A DNA stretch of 64,000 bases from Bermanella sp034111105 (GCA_034111105.1 JAWUXY010000077.1:9055-73054); one strand, 5' to 3'; positions 8,183 to 17,803 are shown, counted from the first letter of the stretch. The notes: generated from the sequence alone by a model not told the origin. Program-made: numbers and translations.

Positions 8183-9853
8183 ATGGCAAAAGTAAAGGTT
8201 AGAACGGGTAAGCGTTATCGCAGTAGTCGAGCCGATGAGCACTATGATGCCATTGTGGTCGGGTCAGGCATTGGCGGTTTAACCAATGCGGCCTTATTGT
8301 CGTTAATGGGTAAAAAAGTGTGTGTGCTTGAGCAACATTATACCGCTGGTGGCTTTACTCATGCTTATGAGCGTGAAGGGTATGAGTGGGATGTTGGCGT
8401 CCATTACATCGGTGAGGTGCATAAACCTAGCTCGTTAAAACGCATATTCGATACCATTAGTGAAGGGCGCTTAAAATGGGCGGCCATGGAGCCTGTTTAC
8501 GATAAAATCATTATTGGCGGCAAAGAGTTCGATTTTGTTGCGGGGCGTGAAAATTTCATTAATGAACTCAGTAAGCACTTTCCTGATGAGCGTGCGAATC
8601 TTGAAACGTACGTGGCATTGATTCGTAAAATTTCCACACAAACCCCTAAGTTTTTTGCCGCCTCGGCCATGCCAAAGTGGATGGGAGTGTTATATAACAA
8701 AGTGCGCCCGTTACTTGTTGATAAAGCCTTTTTCAAAACCACTCGCGAAGTCTTAGAAGGCATTACGCAAAACCAAGAATTAATTAGTGTGTTAACGGGG
8801 CAGTGGGGTGACTATGGTCAAACACCAAACGAAGCCGCTTTTATGATGCATGCATTAATCGCAAAACATTATTTAGCCGGTGGTGCTTACCCTGTTGGCG
8901 GTGCATCAGAAATTGCCCGCAGTATTATTCCTACCATTCAAAAAAGCGGCGGTGAAGTTTTCACCTATGCTGAAGTAGATGAGCTGTTAGTCGAAAACAA
9001 TGTTTGCAGCGGCGTAAAAATGGTAAACGGCGATGAGATCAAAGCGGATGTCGTGTTTACGAATGTGGGTTTTATGAACACAATTAAGCGCTTGTATCCG
9101 CAAGCGAGCCGTGAGAAACACAACGTTGAAAAATGGTTGAACACAGGTGCCATTGAATATTCAAAATCCACCCATTGCTTATATGCAGGCTTTAAAGGCA
9201 CAGCAAAAGAATTAGGATTAAATACCACCAACCTTTGGATTTATCCAAATGGTGATCACGATGGTAACGTTGCTAACTATATTAAAGACAGCTCGAGTCC
9301 ATTACCGTTAATTTATGTGTCATTCCCTTCATCAAAAGACCCAGATTGGGATAATCGTTTTCCTGGTAAGAGCACGGTTGAAATCGTCACCATTGCCAAT
9401 ATGAACGACTATGAACAATGGAACGGCACCACCTGGCAACAGCGCGGCGATGATTACGACGTTAAAAAAGAGCAGCTATCTAAACAATTGTTAGAAGTAT
9501 TGTTTACTCGTTTACCTCAGCTACGTGATGCATTGGATTATTATGAATTTTCAACGCCGCTTTCGACGCAATTTTATCAGCTTAACGCTAAAGGTGAAAT
9601 TTACGGGCTGGATCATTTTGTCGACCGCTTTAAACAATCGTGTTTGCACCCACAAATGCCAATCAAGAATTTATACATGACAGGTGCCGATGCAATGACG
9701 GCAGGCGTAGGCGGTGGTTTAATGGGCGGCGTCATGAGCACAATGTGCATGCTTGGCCTTAAAAAAGGCAAAGCCGTTATGGGGTTATTTAAAAACTATC
9801 AAGAACCAAAAGCACAAGCAGATAGCCCAAGCACTAAGCAAAAAGCGGCTTAG
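8183..9853 (+). CDS. FAD-dependent oxidoreductase, phytoene desaturase / retinol 13,14-reductase family
   Basis: About 556 residues. The N-terminal dinucleotide fold reads VVGSGIGGLTNAALLSLMG...VLEQH followed by AGGFTHAYEREGYEWDVGVHYIGE, the CrtI/RetSat-type FAD motif; near the C-terminus NLYMTGADAMTAGVGGGLMGG closes the FAD site. Related enzymes desaturate, saturate or isomerise polyenes, but no carotenoid gene is nearby and the substrate is unknown. I choose ATG 8183 because GGAG lies 7 nt upstream; an ATG at 8138 would put operator 2 inside the coding sequence. Control by the divergent PadR is strongly suggested by the two operators. Ends at a terminator at 9884-9912. Confidence 0.82.
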   Translation: MAKVKVRTGKRYRSSRADEHYDAIVVGSGIGGLTNAALLSLMGKKVCVLEQHYTAGGFTHAYEREGYEWDVGVHYIGEVHKPSSLKRIFDTISEGRLKWAAMEPVYDKIIIGGKEFDFVAGRENFINELSKHFPDERANLETYVALIRKISTQTPKFFAASAMPKWMGVLYNKVRPLLVDKAFFKTTREVLEGITQNQELISVLTGQWGDYGQTPNEAAFMMHALIAKHYLAGGAYPVGGASEIARSIIPTIQKSGGEVFTYAEVDELLVENNVCSGVKMVNGDEIKADVVFTNVGFMNTIKRLYPQASREKHNVEKWLNTGAIEYSKSTHCLYAGFKGTAKELGLNTTNLWIYPNGDHDGNVANYIKDSSSPLPLIYVSFPSSKDPDWDNRFPGKSTVEIVTIANMNDYEQWNGTTWQQRGDDYDVKKEQLSKQLLEVLFTRLPQLRDALDYYEFSTPLSTQFYQLNAKGEIYGLDHFVDRFKQSCLHPQMPIKNLYMTGADAMTAGVGGGLMGGVMSTMCMLGLKKGKAVMGLFKNYQEPKAQADSPSTKQKAA

Positions 9854-9876
9854 CTTAATAGTACACAATGTGTTTG

Positions 9877-9885
9877 TGTTATAAT
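9877..9885 (+). promoter_or_regulatory. Extended -10 promoter for the GST gene
   Basis: TGT followed by TATAAT (9880-9885) forms an extended -10 (TGnTATAAT) with no good -35. The predicted start, near 9892, falls at the end of the left arm of the terminator hairpin, so the GST message would lack that arm and escape termination. Confidence 0.5.
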
Positions 9886-9912
9886 GCCCATCCTTTGATG
9901 GGCATTTTTTTT
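9884..9912 (+). terminator. Rho-independent terminator after the flavoenzyme gene
   Basis: ATGCCCATC (9884-9892) pairs perfectly with GATGGGCAT (9897-9905) across a 4-nt loop, followed by eight T in a row. It lies only 11 nt before the start of the GST gene. Confidence 0.88.
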
Positions 9913-9923
9913 AAGGCTTAAGT

Positions 9924-10568
9924 ATGTTGGGTGTGTTGTATTCGTTTCGTCGTTGTCCTTACGCTATGCGTGCGCGCTTGGCGCTTGCCTATTGTTTAGA
10001 CGCCAATTGTGTTGAATTACGAGAGGTGGTTTTAAAGGATAAGCCGCAGGCTATGTTGGAAATCAGCCCAAAAGCCACTGTGCCTGTTTTACAATTATGT
10101 GATGGGCGCGTAATAGAAGAAAGTATTGAGATTATGCAGTTTGTTTTGTCTCAAAACGAATCCGTTTCGCGAAAACTCTACCCATTAAACCAACGATCAG
10201 AAATCGATGCATTAATTACAACCAATGATGGTGAGTTTAAGTGGGCACTTGATCGTTATAAATACGCCGATCGTTTTGAAGAGAGTGAGGTGTTTTATCG
10301 TGAAAAAGGTGAGACTTTTTTAACGCAGTTAAATCAGCGATTAAGCCAGCATACATGTCTTTTTTCTGATGAGGTGAGTTTGGCAGATTTAGCTATTTTC
10401 CCATTTGTACGTCAGTTTGCGCATGTCGATAAAAATTGGTTTGAAAATAGTGAGTATGCACATTTAAAGAAATGGCTTGATCATTGGCTAGCAACCTCAT
10501 TGTTTATAAACAGTATGAATAAATATAAACAATGGCAGCCAAGCGCTGACCCCATATATTTCCCCTAA
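9924..10568 (+). CDS. Glutathione S-transferase family protein
   Basis: A 214-residue protein with an N-terminal thioredoxin-like GST domain (LYSFRRCPYAMRARLAL, candidate catalytic Cys11; KATVPVLQL with the cis-Pro loop; EESIEIMQFV for glutathione binding) and an all-helical C-terminal domain (DEVSLADLAIFPFVRQFA). The CPYA motif suggests a thiol-transferase or omega/beta-like subtype rather than a classical conjugating GST. Ribosome binding site AAGG about 8 nt upstream. The start lies 11 nt beyond the preceding terminator, so its own promoter must overlap that terminator. Confidence 0.85.
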   Translation: MLGVLYSFRRCPYAMRARLALAYCLDANCVELREVVLKDKPQAMLEISPKATVPVLQLCDGRVIEESIEIMQFVLSQNESVSRKLYPLNQRSEIDALITTNDGEFKWALDRYKYADRFEESEVFYREKGETFLTQLNQRLSQHTCLFSDEVSLADLAIFPFVRQFAHVDKNWFENSEYAHLKKWLDHWLATSLFINSMNKYKQWQPSADPIYFP

Positions 10569-10840
10569 TGTTTATAGGTATAGAGACGTTCGCCGAACAG
10601 TGTAGGTTTTCTGATTGCTGGCATGAATTTAAAAGATTGTGCCATGTAAAGGGCTATTGAGGCAGGTGAATTGGATTCTAGAAGGCTAACTATCAAAATA
10701 TTTTAAAAGTTAATGCTTTCAATTCTGCTGACTTATCAGAGCGACAAGCCAGCAATAAAGCGTTTGGTTGATTTTATAAAAACATTCAAGCGCAAGTGGT
10801 TGTTTTAAAAAGTCGATAGCGACTAACCTTTATTTCAACT
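10569..10840. other. Gene-free interval
   Basis: About 270 bp between the GST gene and the 3' end of the metalloprotease gene. Short open stretches (about 25-30 codons, for example around 10684-10770 and 10728-10810) lack starts or ribosome binding sites and are interrupted; they could be decayed coding sequence, but I recognise nothing. No convincing terminator for either flanking gene. Confidence 0.4.
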
Positions 10841-13738
10841 TTAATGCTGCAAAAGTTGATACAAATTTTCTAAGTCACTGCCTGCCCATAATTCTAATAA
10901 CAAGTTGTCAACTTTAGCTTCTGTATTTATTTTCCATTGCTGGTTTGCTCCAGCGTGGCAGCCATAAGTAATCAAACGGCGTCTAGCCCCATCATAATCA
11001 ACACACTCACGACTGCCTACAATTTTAAGCGTACCATCATCGGCAAAGTTCCAGGCCTGAGTCTTTGTATTGTTTTCACAACTCGCTAAACCTACACGTC
11101 TATTGTTTGCGTATATGCACATAGACGGCTGTGAGGCCAAATGAATACGTCGTTTTTTGTCAACGATCCAGCTAGCAGCATCCGCAGCATCCATTGATGC
11201 AGTGAGATAACCATCTGCATTAAGTTTGGCAGTAATATAGCGCTGGCCTTGTTGAATAATGGAACCATCCATTGGCATTGATTGTCCTTCTGCAATAATA
11301 CCGTTGGCGATTAATTCTGTCCGCATCTGCTTCGCTTTTTCAGCCATAGTTGTTTGCTTTTGCATAAGCTGTTGTAACACCAGCTTTAAGTCTACTACAG
11401 CTTTTTGCTGGCTAGTATACTTTAGCCATATGGGTTTGGCCTGGGCTGTTAAACCCGCCGTTAACTCTTCAGTGCTATAGCTAGCAAGTATGTCATACAT
11501 AGACGAGCTTAGTGAGAGAATAGCATCCATTGATATTGCGCTAAAGGCTTTACTTAATTGCGCCATCTCATGTGGACGTAGGCCAGTATATCCTGCTTCT
11601 TGGCCCACAATTGCAAGCTCAGGCAAAGGAGGAATAATTCCATCAAATTCCGTACGAGCCAACTCAATATCCCTTCCCATTTGACGACAGATTACTTTGG
11701 CAGAAGTTGGTAAGTAATCAGCTGCAACATTAATATGCAATTGATTAATACTCTTTGCATTGTGACGAGTACCAGCCAAAGCAATATTGCGTGATTGGTT
11801 TGCAGCATTGTTAATGGTTAACCAACAGATACCATCTGTTTTCGAAAGGTCCGGTGCGGGCAAATTAAAAACATTACCGTAGTTACCATGAAATACAGGG
11901 TAGATTAATGCGTTTGTGCCAGTAGGATCATAACCCCCTAAAATGGTCGCTACAGGAACACCGACTTGTTGGGGTGCTAATCGCTGATCTTCTGCAGGGA
12001 AATCAAATTGTTGATAATTACCGGTGCTCTCATCCCATTTTTTATAGCCACTGTTAAAGTTATTATCAGCTACTGGAAACTGCTCTAAATGCTTTTGCAT
12101 AATAAGTGCCGAGTAACCAGTATGGAACGTATATTTAGAGAAGCGAGAGGTATTAATACCCGAAGACATTGGGTCATTGTGATAGGAATAAATACCTTTA
12201 TAGTACTCTGGGCTGGATTGAACATCTTTATAATAAATATTGCTACGAAGACGCTTACGGTGAGCAATAAAACCCCAACCGCTATCTGCGTGATGACGCT
12301 GAAAACGCTTATCTTCGGTTAATATACTACCTGGATTATGTCCCAAACCATAAGCGTGCCCCCACTCGTGACTGGCTTCATTACCTTGTGTAGAGTAGAG
12401 GGTGCCAATACCATTACCACCACTTAAGCCATGAACTTGGCGACCATTTTGATAATTTCCCCAAGCGTGGTGAGTAGTCACTTGCTTGAATAAATGAGGG
12501 TAAGACTGGAGGGTGTTGTTGCTGCTGATGCCATAATTTGCCAAATTAATACCTGTACTCACCTGTGCTTTTGCAACGTTCTGACGCATATCACCAGAAT
12601 AAATGCCACCTTCGCCAGCGCTAACCGTATCGTATATTGTGCCGTTGGCAAGGATGGTTTTATTTAATGTCATATCTGCATAGCTCGCGACGACTAATTT
12701 GGATACTGGCGATATTTGAAAATAATCAGCTGCTGCTAACCAAGGGTTATTTAAGGTGAAATGCACCGGTAATTTATCAAAATGAGTTAACATACCTAAA
12801 CGAATAGTTTGTATGATCATTTGGGTAGCATCACCAATATCGATATTAGCCGCGATTAATTCACCACTAGTTTCAATTGCACTGCCTTGATTACTTGTGA
12901 ATTTTAACGACATGCCATTACGAATTAAATTCCAAGGAAGCTCAACACTCCAAGCTGAGTGAGAATATTCAATTTTTTCCGGGCCATCGAAATCCGATTT
13001 ATATAAAGCATAAGGATGCATCATAGGATAGTGTCCTTGCACCTCTCCATTTAACGACACCTCGACATCAACACTAATTGGCATTTGTGCTGCATCGGGT
13101 GTAAATAAAAGTAATGCATCACGTAATGCAACCAGGTTTGGCATATACCGGCTTTGTGTTTCATCCGCAGCATTTTTTACTTCATTGTTATTGGGTGCGA
13201 TCGAGTGTGTCTGCACAAACGTAACTTGACCCGGTAAATCACCAATGAGGTGATTATTCAAAGGGCGGGCATTTCCGTCGAAGTCTGTCGCATTAAAATC
13301 CAGCGAGTCGGGAGTTAATAAACTTTCTTTATGCTGTACGGTTAATGACGTCTCTAAGTTTACTTGAGCCAAGCCTCGGGTCGCGATAAGAGTGAATGGA
13401 TACGCAGCATGAACATCAGCGACTGCTGGAGTTCCTCTAATAGCGCCCGTACTTTTGTCAATCTGAGCCCAATTAGGCAGCGTATTAGTACTAAATTCGA
13501 TGCCTGAATTTAGTGTCGAAAAAGCTGGTGATTGGAACATCATATCAACTGTAGCTTTAAGATTAACTGGGCTAATATCATTTAGCGCAGCAGACAGCTC
13601 AGCGAGTTCCGCCTGACTAGGTTGTTGAATTTGAGGTTCGGGAATTATTTCTTCAGGGGGCTCTGAGATGGGTGAGCAGCCACTGCAAGCTAGCAATGAT
13701 GAAAGCAGCCCAGTAATGATTGTGGTTCTATTCAGCAT
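10841..13738 (-). CDS. Lipoprotein metalloprotease, peptidase M66 (StcE/TagA-like)
   Basis: A 965-residue protein. The N-terminus has a lipobox (LLAC, lipid Cys18), then a Pro/Glu linker and an Ig-like repeat at about 60-125 (LPNWAQIDKSTGAIRGTP, typical of putative-Ig cell-surface domains). The catalytic M66 region carries HEWGHAYGLGH at residues 457-467 (zinc ligands H457, H461, H467; general base E458), the extended HExxHxxGxGH motif of StcE and TagA. The final 100 residues show a ricin-B-like QAWNFADDGTLK and GCHAGANQQW. M66 enzymes cleave heavily glycosylated mucin-type proteins; the target here is unknown. It is flanked by a large AT-rich gap. Confidence 0.85.
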   Translation of the reverse strand: MLNRTTIITGLLSSLLACSGCSPISEPPEEIIPEPQIQQPSQAELAELSAALNDISPVNLKATVDMMFQSPAFSTLNSGIEFSTNTLPNWAQIDKSTGAIRGTPAVADVHAAYPFTLIATRGLAQVNLETSLTVQHKESLLTPDSLDFNATDFDGNARPLNNHLIGDLPGQVTFVQTHSIAPNNNEVKNAADETQSRYMPNLVALRDALLLFTPDAAQMPISVDVEVSLNGEVQGHYPMMHPYALYKSDFDGPEKIEYSHSAWSVELPWNLIRNGMSLKFTSNQGSAIETSGELIAANIDIGDATQMIIQTIRLGMLTHFDKLPVHFTLNNPWLAAADYFQISPVSKLVVASYADMTLNKTILANGTIYDTVSAGEGGIYSGDMRQNVAKAQVSTGINLANYGISSNNTLQSYPHLFKQVTTHHAWGNYQNGRQVHGLSGGNGIGTLYSTQGNEASHEWGHAYGLGHNPGSILTEDKRFQRHHADSGWGFIAHRKRLRSNIYYKDVQSSPEYYKGIYSYHNDPMSSGINTSRFSKYTFHTGYSALIMQKHLEQFPVADNNFNSGYKKWDESTGNYQQFDFPAEDQRLAPQQVGVPVATILGGYDPTGTNALIYPVFHGNYGNVFNLPAPDLSKTDGICWLTINNAANQSRNIALAGTRHNAKSINQLHINVAADYLPTSAKVICRQMGRDIELARTEFDGIIPPLPELAIVGQEAGYTGLRPHEMAQLSKAFSAISMDAILSLSSSMYDILASYSTEELTAGLTAQAKPIWLKYTSQQKAVVDLKLVLQQLMQKQTTMAEKAKQMRTELIANGIIAEGQSMPMDGSIIQQGQRYITAKLNADGYLTASMDAADAASWIVDKKRRIHLASQPSMCIYANNRRVGLASCENNTKTQAWNFADDGTLKIVGSRECVDYDGARRRLITYGCHAGANQQWKINTEAKVDNLLLELWAGSDLENLYQLLQH

Positions 13739-15000
13739 GTTTGACTTTCCTTGTTATTTATATTTATTTTTATTTTTTCGCTGCGAGAGAGTAATAAAAA
13801 ATTCTGAGAATCAGTAGATAAAAAATTTTTAATCTCAATGTTTGTGAGGCAATCTCCACTTTCGGTGTACATTTGTTTGCCCATAATGTTTAGGCGTATT
13901 GGGAGGTCCTAATCACTTTCCTAAATTTTATTAGAGTTTTAGAACTAGAGTGTTGTTGCGAAAATGAGTAGCACTCCTGTCCCATTAAGACGTGAATTCA
14001 ACTTGTAAATGCAACATCAGGTCGGAATAAAGAGGACGGTATAATTCATAAAAGTGCATACAGTATAAATGCAACCAAATACTATGCCTAAAAAGGAGAG
14101 TGTAATGACATGTTTTTTAGTTGATCACTAAAACTTTTGTGTAGATATGATATTTAACTTATGCAAGTTAATATCCGTTCTGGAAGCTCGCTTAGAATTT
14201 TCACAAGGTGATGCCAGATTTCCGTAATGATAATGGGGTGATTTTAACGATGTTTTATATTAAAAATATTGTTGATAGTTTTTTACAGTCATATAATTTT
14301 TGTAATTTAATATATCTAGATTCAGTTTTTCACGTATAAATATTTATAGGGATACTATGGTTTTTTTACAGGTTTAGTTTTTCTAATATCTTTCCATTAA
14401 TTTTTATATATAAAAATAAAGTATCAGATTTTAAAGGTGTTAAAATCTGAAATTTTATCTTAGTCGAAAAGTTTATAGGGATGTTTATTTATAATATAAG
14501 TTAGTGTATTTTTTATTTTCAACACTATTTTAGTATTAAATTAGAACTTTCGATAATATTTTTATTAAAAAATAGGATTTATTTATAATTAATCGATTGT
14601 GGGTGTTAAAATATTTGGTAGAAATGTATAAAATTAATTGCAGGAGAGTAATTATGGTTAGACTATTAATCTTTATTTCCAATGATTTATAGTTAACAAA
14701 TAAAAACATGGAATAAGTTTACAAGGGAAGGCTGCCAGTTTAATTTTTAAAAGTTAATAAAATAATTATTAGGTAAGAATGCGGTATTTATACCTATATT
14801 TATAGAAAGTGTCCTTATTACTACGGCTATTTCAAGCTTAGTGTTGTTAATAGTATTTTATAATATTTCTATGAGTAGACCATATTACTGGTTGTCGGCG
14901 ATCAATTCAGTAGATGGTGTTAATTTTAACTAGTCAGCAGTTAAGTAGTATAAGTGATGGCAGTTAATCGAGACCACTGACCTTATAGGCTTTCCTTAAT
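13739..15000. other. AT-rich gene desert
   Basis: About 1.26 kb with no open frame of 60 codons in any frame, markedly richer in A+T than its surroundings, especially 14250-14830. It contains two tiny frames with good ribosome binding sites (14105-14131 and 14654-14692) and a TATAAT at 14040-14045. No repeat array, tRNA or insertion-sequence ends were recognised. It may hold promoters for the minus-strand protease gene, a non-coding RNA, or decayed transferred DNA. Confidence 0.6.
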
Positions 15001-15816
15001 TTAAGCCGCAGCATCATCTTCGGCGTCATCATCGTTAGCCGCGTCGTCGTCCGCACCATCATCACCCGCTGCAACATCTGGTGAGAACTTCGTCCATAAA
15101 AACTCATTGGGTTGCTGTGCAATTAAATGTAAGTTACCTTCGCCATCGATTAAAGCGAATCCGTCTGTGGGTGAGTCTACTGGCTGGTTAAATTCAGCGC
15201 ATAGTTTACGTTCTATGCTGAGGGTTAAAAAATTATCGTTAAACGATGTTAGTTTGCCTTTCCACTGGCAGCCTGTGGCACTGTTGCTGCCTTGTAGGCC
15301 GCCCTCATCGTTAATGTATAAAATGGAGTCTGTGGTTGTCCATGTGCCGCGTACACGTTTTAGAGTCATGTTTGATGCACGGCCAGCATCCAGTTCAAGC
15401 GTGGCACTGCCAGATCGGGTGCTGCCATCAAAATTCAGAAATAAGCTTTGGTCTGACGCAAATAATGCATCCACTTCAATACGATTACTCGTGCGTGCTC
15501 CCACGTAAAAATTATTATCAGTATCAGGCGCAGCATAGGTGAAAATGGTGGTGTCGAGCAGAGCGCTGTCATTTTCTAAAATTTCATAGGAGCCAATATG
15601 GGCTTCATCTTCTCGCAATATAAAAACTTGATCTTTATAAAATAATACCGACGTGGTGAGCACTTCCGTGACACCTTGTTCTTCAGTTTCGCCCAGCCAT
15701 AAACCGTTTAATTCTTCAGGATCACTTGAGCTACTGTCATCGAGTGCGCCGCACCCGGTGATATAGGCAAATACGACGATTAGGGAATATTTTAAAACGA
15801 CCATGTTCATATCCAA
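15001..15816 (-). CDS. Putative lipoprotein with acidic C-terminal tail
   Basis: A 271-residue product with a lipobox (AYITGC) after a hydrophobic segment, so probably a lipoprotein; unrecognised family. The mature part is beta-rich with repeated Trp/Gly patterns (LNGLWLGE, RVRGTWTTTDS, CQWKGKLTSFND), suggesting a lipocalin-like or repeated beta-sheet fold. The last 20 residues consist almost only of Asp, Ala, Glu and Asn (GADDDAANDDDAEDDAAA), a low-complexity acidic tail that could bind calcium or another cation or keep the protein soluble. The start may be TTG 15816 (AAGG spaced 6 nt) or ATG 15810. It lies back to back with the trypsin-like protease gene. Confidence 0.65.
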   Translation of the reverse strand: MDMNMVVLKYSLIVVFAYITGCGALDDSSSSDPEELNGLWLGETEEQGVTEVLTTSVLFYKDQVFILREDEAHIGSYEILENDSALLDTTIFTYAAPDTDNNFYVGARTSNRIEVDALFASDQSLFLNFDGSTRSGSATLELDAGRASNMTLKRVRGTWTTTDSILYINDEGGLQGSNSATGCQWKGKLTSFNDNFLTLSIERKLCAEFNQPVDSPTDGFALIDGEGNLHLIAQQPNEFLWTKFSPDVAAGDDGADDDAANDDDAEDDAAA

Positions 15817-15994
15817 TCAATACCTTTAATAAGCATAGCACTGGTTTTTTTCTTGTGGCATTTGATTACTAAGTAATGTTTATGGCTTTTATTAGAACAC
15901 ATTGTCATACGGTGGAATGAAAACACACTTCTATACTGATTAAACGTGCTAGTCGTTTCGAGAGGGAACTCTCCTATCAGCAGAAGGTTTAGCT

Positions 15995-17803
15995 ATGAAA
16001 AAGATGTTAGCTTGTTGTTTTTTATTCCCAATGGTTTTAATGAGTGCCTTTTCTTGGTCCAGTGCGACGCTTGTAGAGGGCAGTGAGAATCGCATTATTG
16101 GTGGTGTCGACAGCAGTGAGGCGTATCCTTGGATGGTCTCCATTCAACGGGGTTCGCATTTTTGTGGCGGGGTATTGATTGCCAAAGATTGGGTGTTAAC
16201 GGCAGCCCATTGTCTTGATGATAAAATGGCAGAAGAATTAACATTATATATTGGCTTAGAAAGTTTATCGTTTGCCGCTGGTGGCGATATTCGTAAGGCC
16301 GATTGGATCTTACTGCATCCTGATTATAACGACAGCCTGTATTACAGTGATTTAGCTCTTATTAAACTGAATCAAAGTGCGACCAAAACCCCTATCGATA
16401 TTCTTAGCCGAGCAGATACCTTAGCACTGCAACAAAATGAACAACTGCGCATTTTAGGTTGGGGTGTGACGGATTCGGGATCGACATCAAGAGTGTTACA
16501 AGAAGTGGATGTCAGCTATCAGCGTGACGCTATTTGTAATAGCACTTACCCCATCAATAGTATTGGTGATTACTGGGATCGCAGTTTCTGCGCGGGTGAA
16601 GTCAGTGGTGGCAAAGATTCCTGTCAAGGTGATAGCGGCGGCCCCATTTTAGTTAAAGCGAATAACGAATGGGCATTGTCAGGATTGGTAAGCTGGGGCA
16701 GTGGTTGTGCAGAGCCCGGTTTATACGGTGTTTACACTGAAGTCTCTGCCATGGTTGATTGGATTGAACAAAGACAAAATGGCGTGACGTTATTAGGTGA
16801 AGGCAAAATTGGATTTATGGGACGCGGTAGAGACAAGCCTCAAACCTTTACTGTGTTTAATACATCGCAAGAAGCAGAAGCTATTAAGCAAAAATCGGTT
16901 AACAATATATATTTCGATATTGATGATGCTGACTGGTTATTAGGTGATTCTGTTCCTGCAGGTTATGCCTGTGAATTTAAAGTAAACGCTCAAGCCGATA
17001 TTATAGGGGAGCATTTTGCGCAATTGGAATTAGAGTTGGCTGATTATAATGTCACTCACGATTTAAATTCAAAAGTACTAGATTCTATTTCGGCACCGGC
17101 ACTGGATACGCAATGGGAGTTCTTTAGCGGTACATCTAAAAACACAGAGCATGGTGCATCGTGGTACCAGCAAACCGATGCACAGCAGGGCGCTGTTATG
17201 AAGTCAGGTAATGCTTCATTAGGCGGCCGCTCAGTATTGCTCACATATCTTAATGGCCCAGTGGGTGATGAAACCCAATATTTGAAGTTTGAATCACAGG
17301 TTGTCAACGGTGGCAGTAATTATTTGGGCGTGTATGTTAATGAGAAAACCCCAACCATAATTAATAATCAAAACTGGTCGACCTATGCGGTTACGTTAGA
17401 GCAGGGTATTAATCATGTGATGTTTATTTATTTTCAATCTCTTGTTTCATTAGGCTATGTGCAACTTAATAATTTAAGGGTGTGCTCAGACCGATTTAAT
17501 GAGTCTACTTGCTCAAGCGCCAGTGGCTTTTATAACACAGATGATTTAGCCAGTGTTGATGATCCTGCTGTGTCCGATACTTGGCAATCTGTATGCTCAG
17601 CCTTGGATTACAGTAATAATGCCATGGTTTATGCTAACCGAGTGTCGAGTGATATTGTATTCAAAAGTGAAGAGGATCGTTTGTCGGGTAGTAAAGTAAC
17701 AGGCGGCATTATCGAATCTCGACAGGGTGGTGGTGTCTTTAACGCTTGGTTAGCCTTACTGAGTTTATTGATAATGTTTGGCTTTAATATTAAACGGCAG
17801 TAA
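15995..17803 (+). CDS. Secreted trypsin-like serine protease with GlyGly-CTERM-like tail
   Basis: A 602-residue S1-family protease. Signal peptide about 1-25; predicted zymogen cleavage after Arg33 to free IIGG. Catalytic triad His72 (LTAAHC), Asp119 (SDLALIKL) and Ser214 (SCQGDSGGP). Asp208 at the base of the S1 pocket and VSWGSGC predict cleavage after Lys/Arg. After the protease domain (to about 260) comes a long beta-rich region with Cys residues, ending in GG-ESRQGGG, a hydrophobic helix and KRQ. This Gly-rich/helix/basic tail resembles GlyGly-CTERM, the rhombosortase signal of type II-secreted proteases such as Vibrio VesB. No rhombosortase gene is in the window. Confidence 0.88.
   Translation: MKKMLACCFLFPMVLMSAFSWSSATLVEGSENRIIGGVDSSEAYPWMVSIQRGSHFCGGVLIAKDWVLTAAHCLDDKMAEELTLYIGLESLSFAAGGDIRKADWILLHPDYNDSLYYSDLALIKLNQSATKTPIDILSRADTLALQQNEQLRILGWGVTDSGSTSRVLQEVDVSYQRDAICNSTYPINSIGDYWDRSFCAGEVSGGKDSCQGDSGGPILVKANNEWALSGLVSWGSGCAEPGLYGVYTEVSAMVDWIEQRQNGVTLLGEGKIGFMGRGRDKPQTFTVFNTSQEAEAIKQKSVNNIYFDIDDADWLLGDSVPAGYACEFKVNAQADIIGEHFAQLELELADYNVTHDLNSKVLDSISAPALDTQWEFFSGTSKNTEHGASWYQQTDAQQGAVMKSGNASLGGRSVLLTYLNGPVGDETQYLKFESQVVNGGSNYLGVYVNEKTPTIINNQNWSTYAVTLEQGINHVMFIYFQSLVSLGYVQLNNLRVCSDRFNESTCSSASGFYNTDDLASVDDPAVSDTWQSVCSALDYSNNAMVYANRVSSDIVFKSEEDRLSGSKVTGGIIESRQGGGVFNAWLALLSLLIMFGFNIKRQ

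Noticed and set aside
13739..15000. CRISPR array or insertion-sequence remnant in the AT-rich desert
   Set aside because: No regularly spaced repeats, no terminal inverted repeats and no transposase fragments were found by eye.
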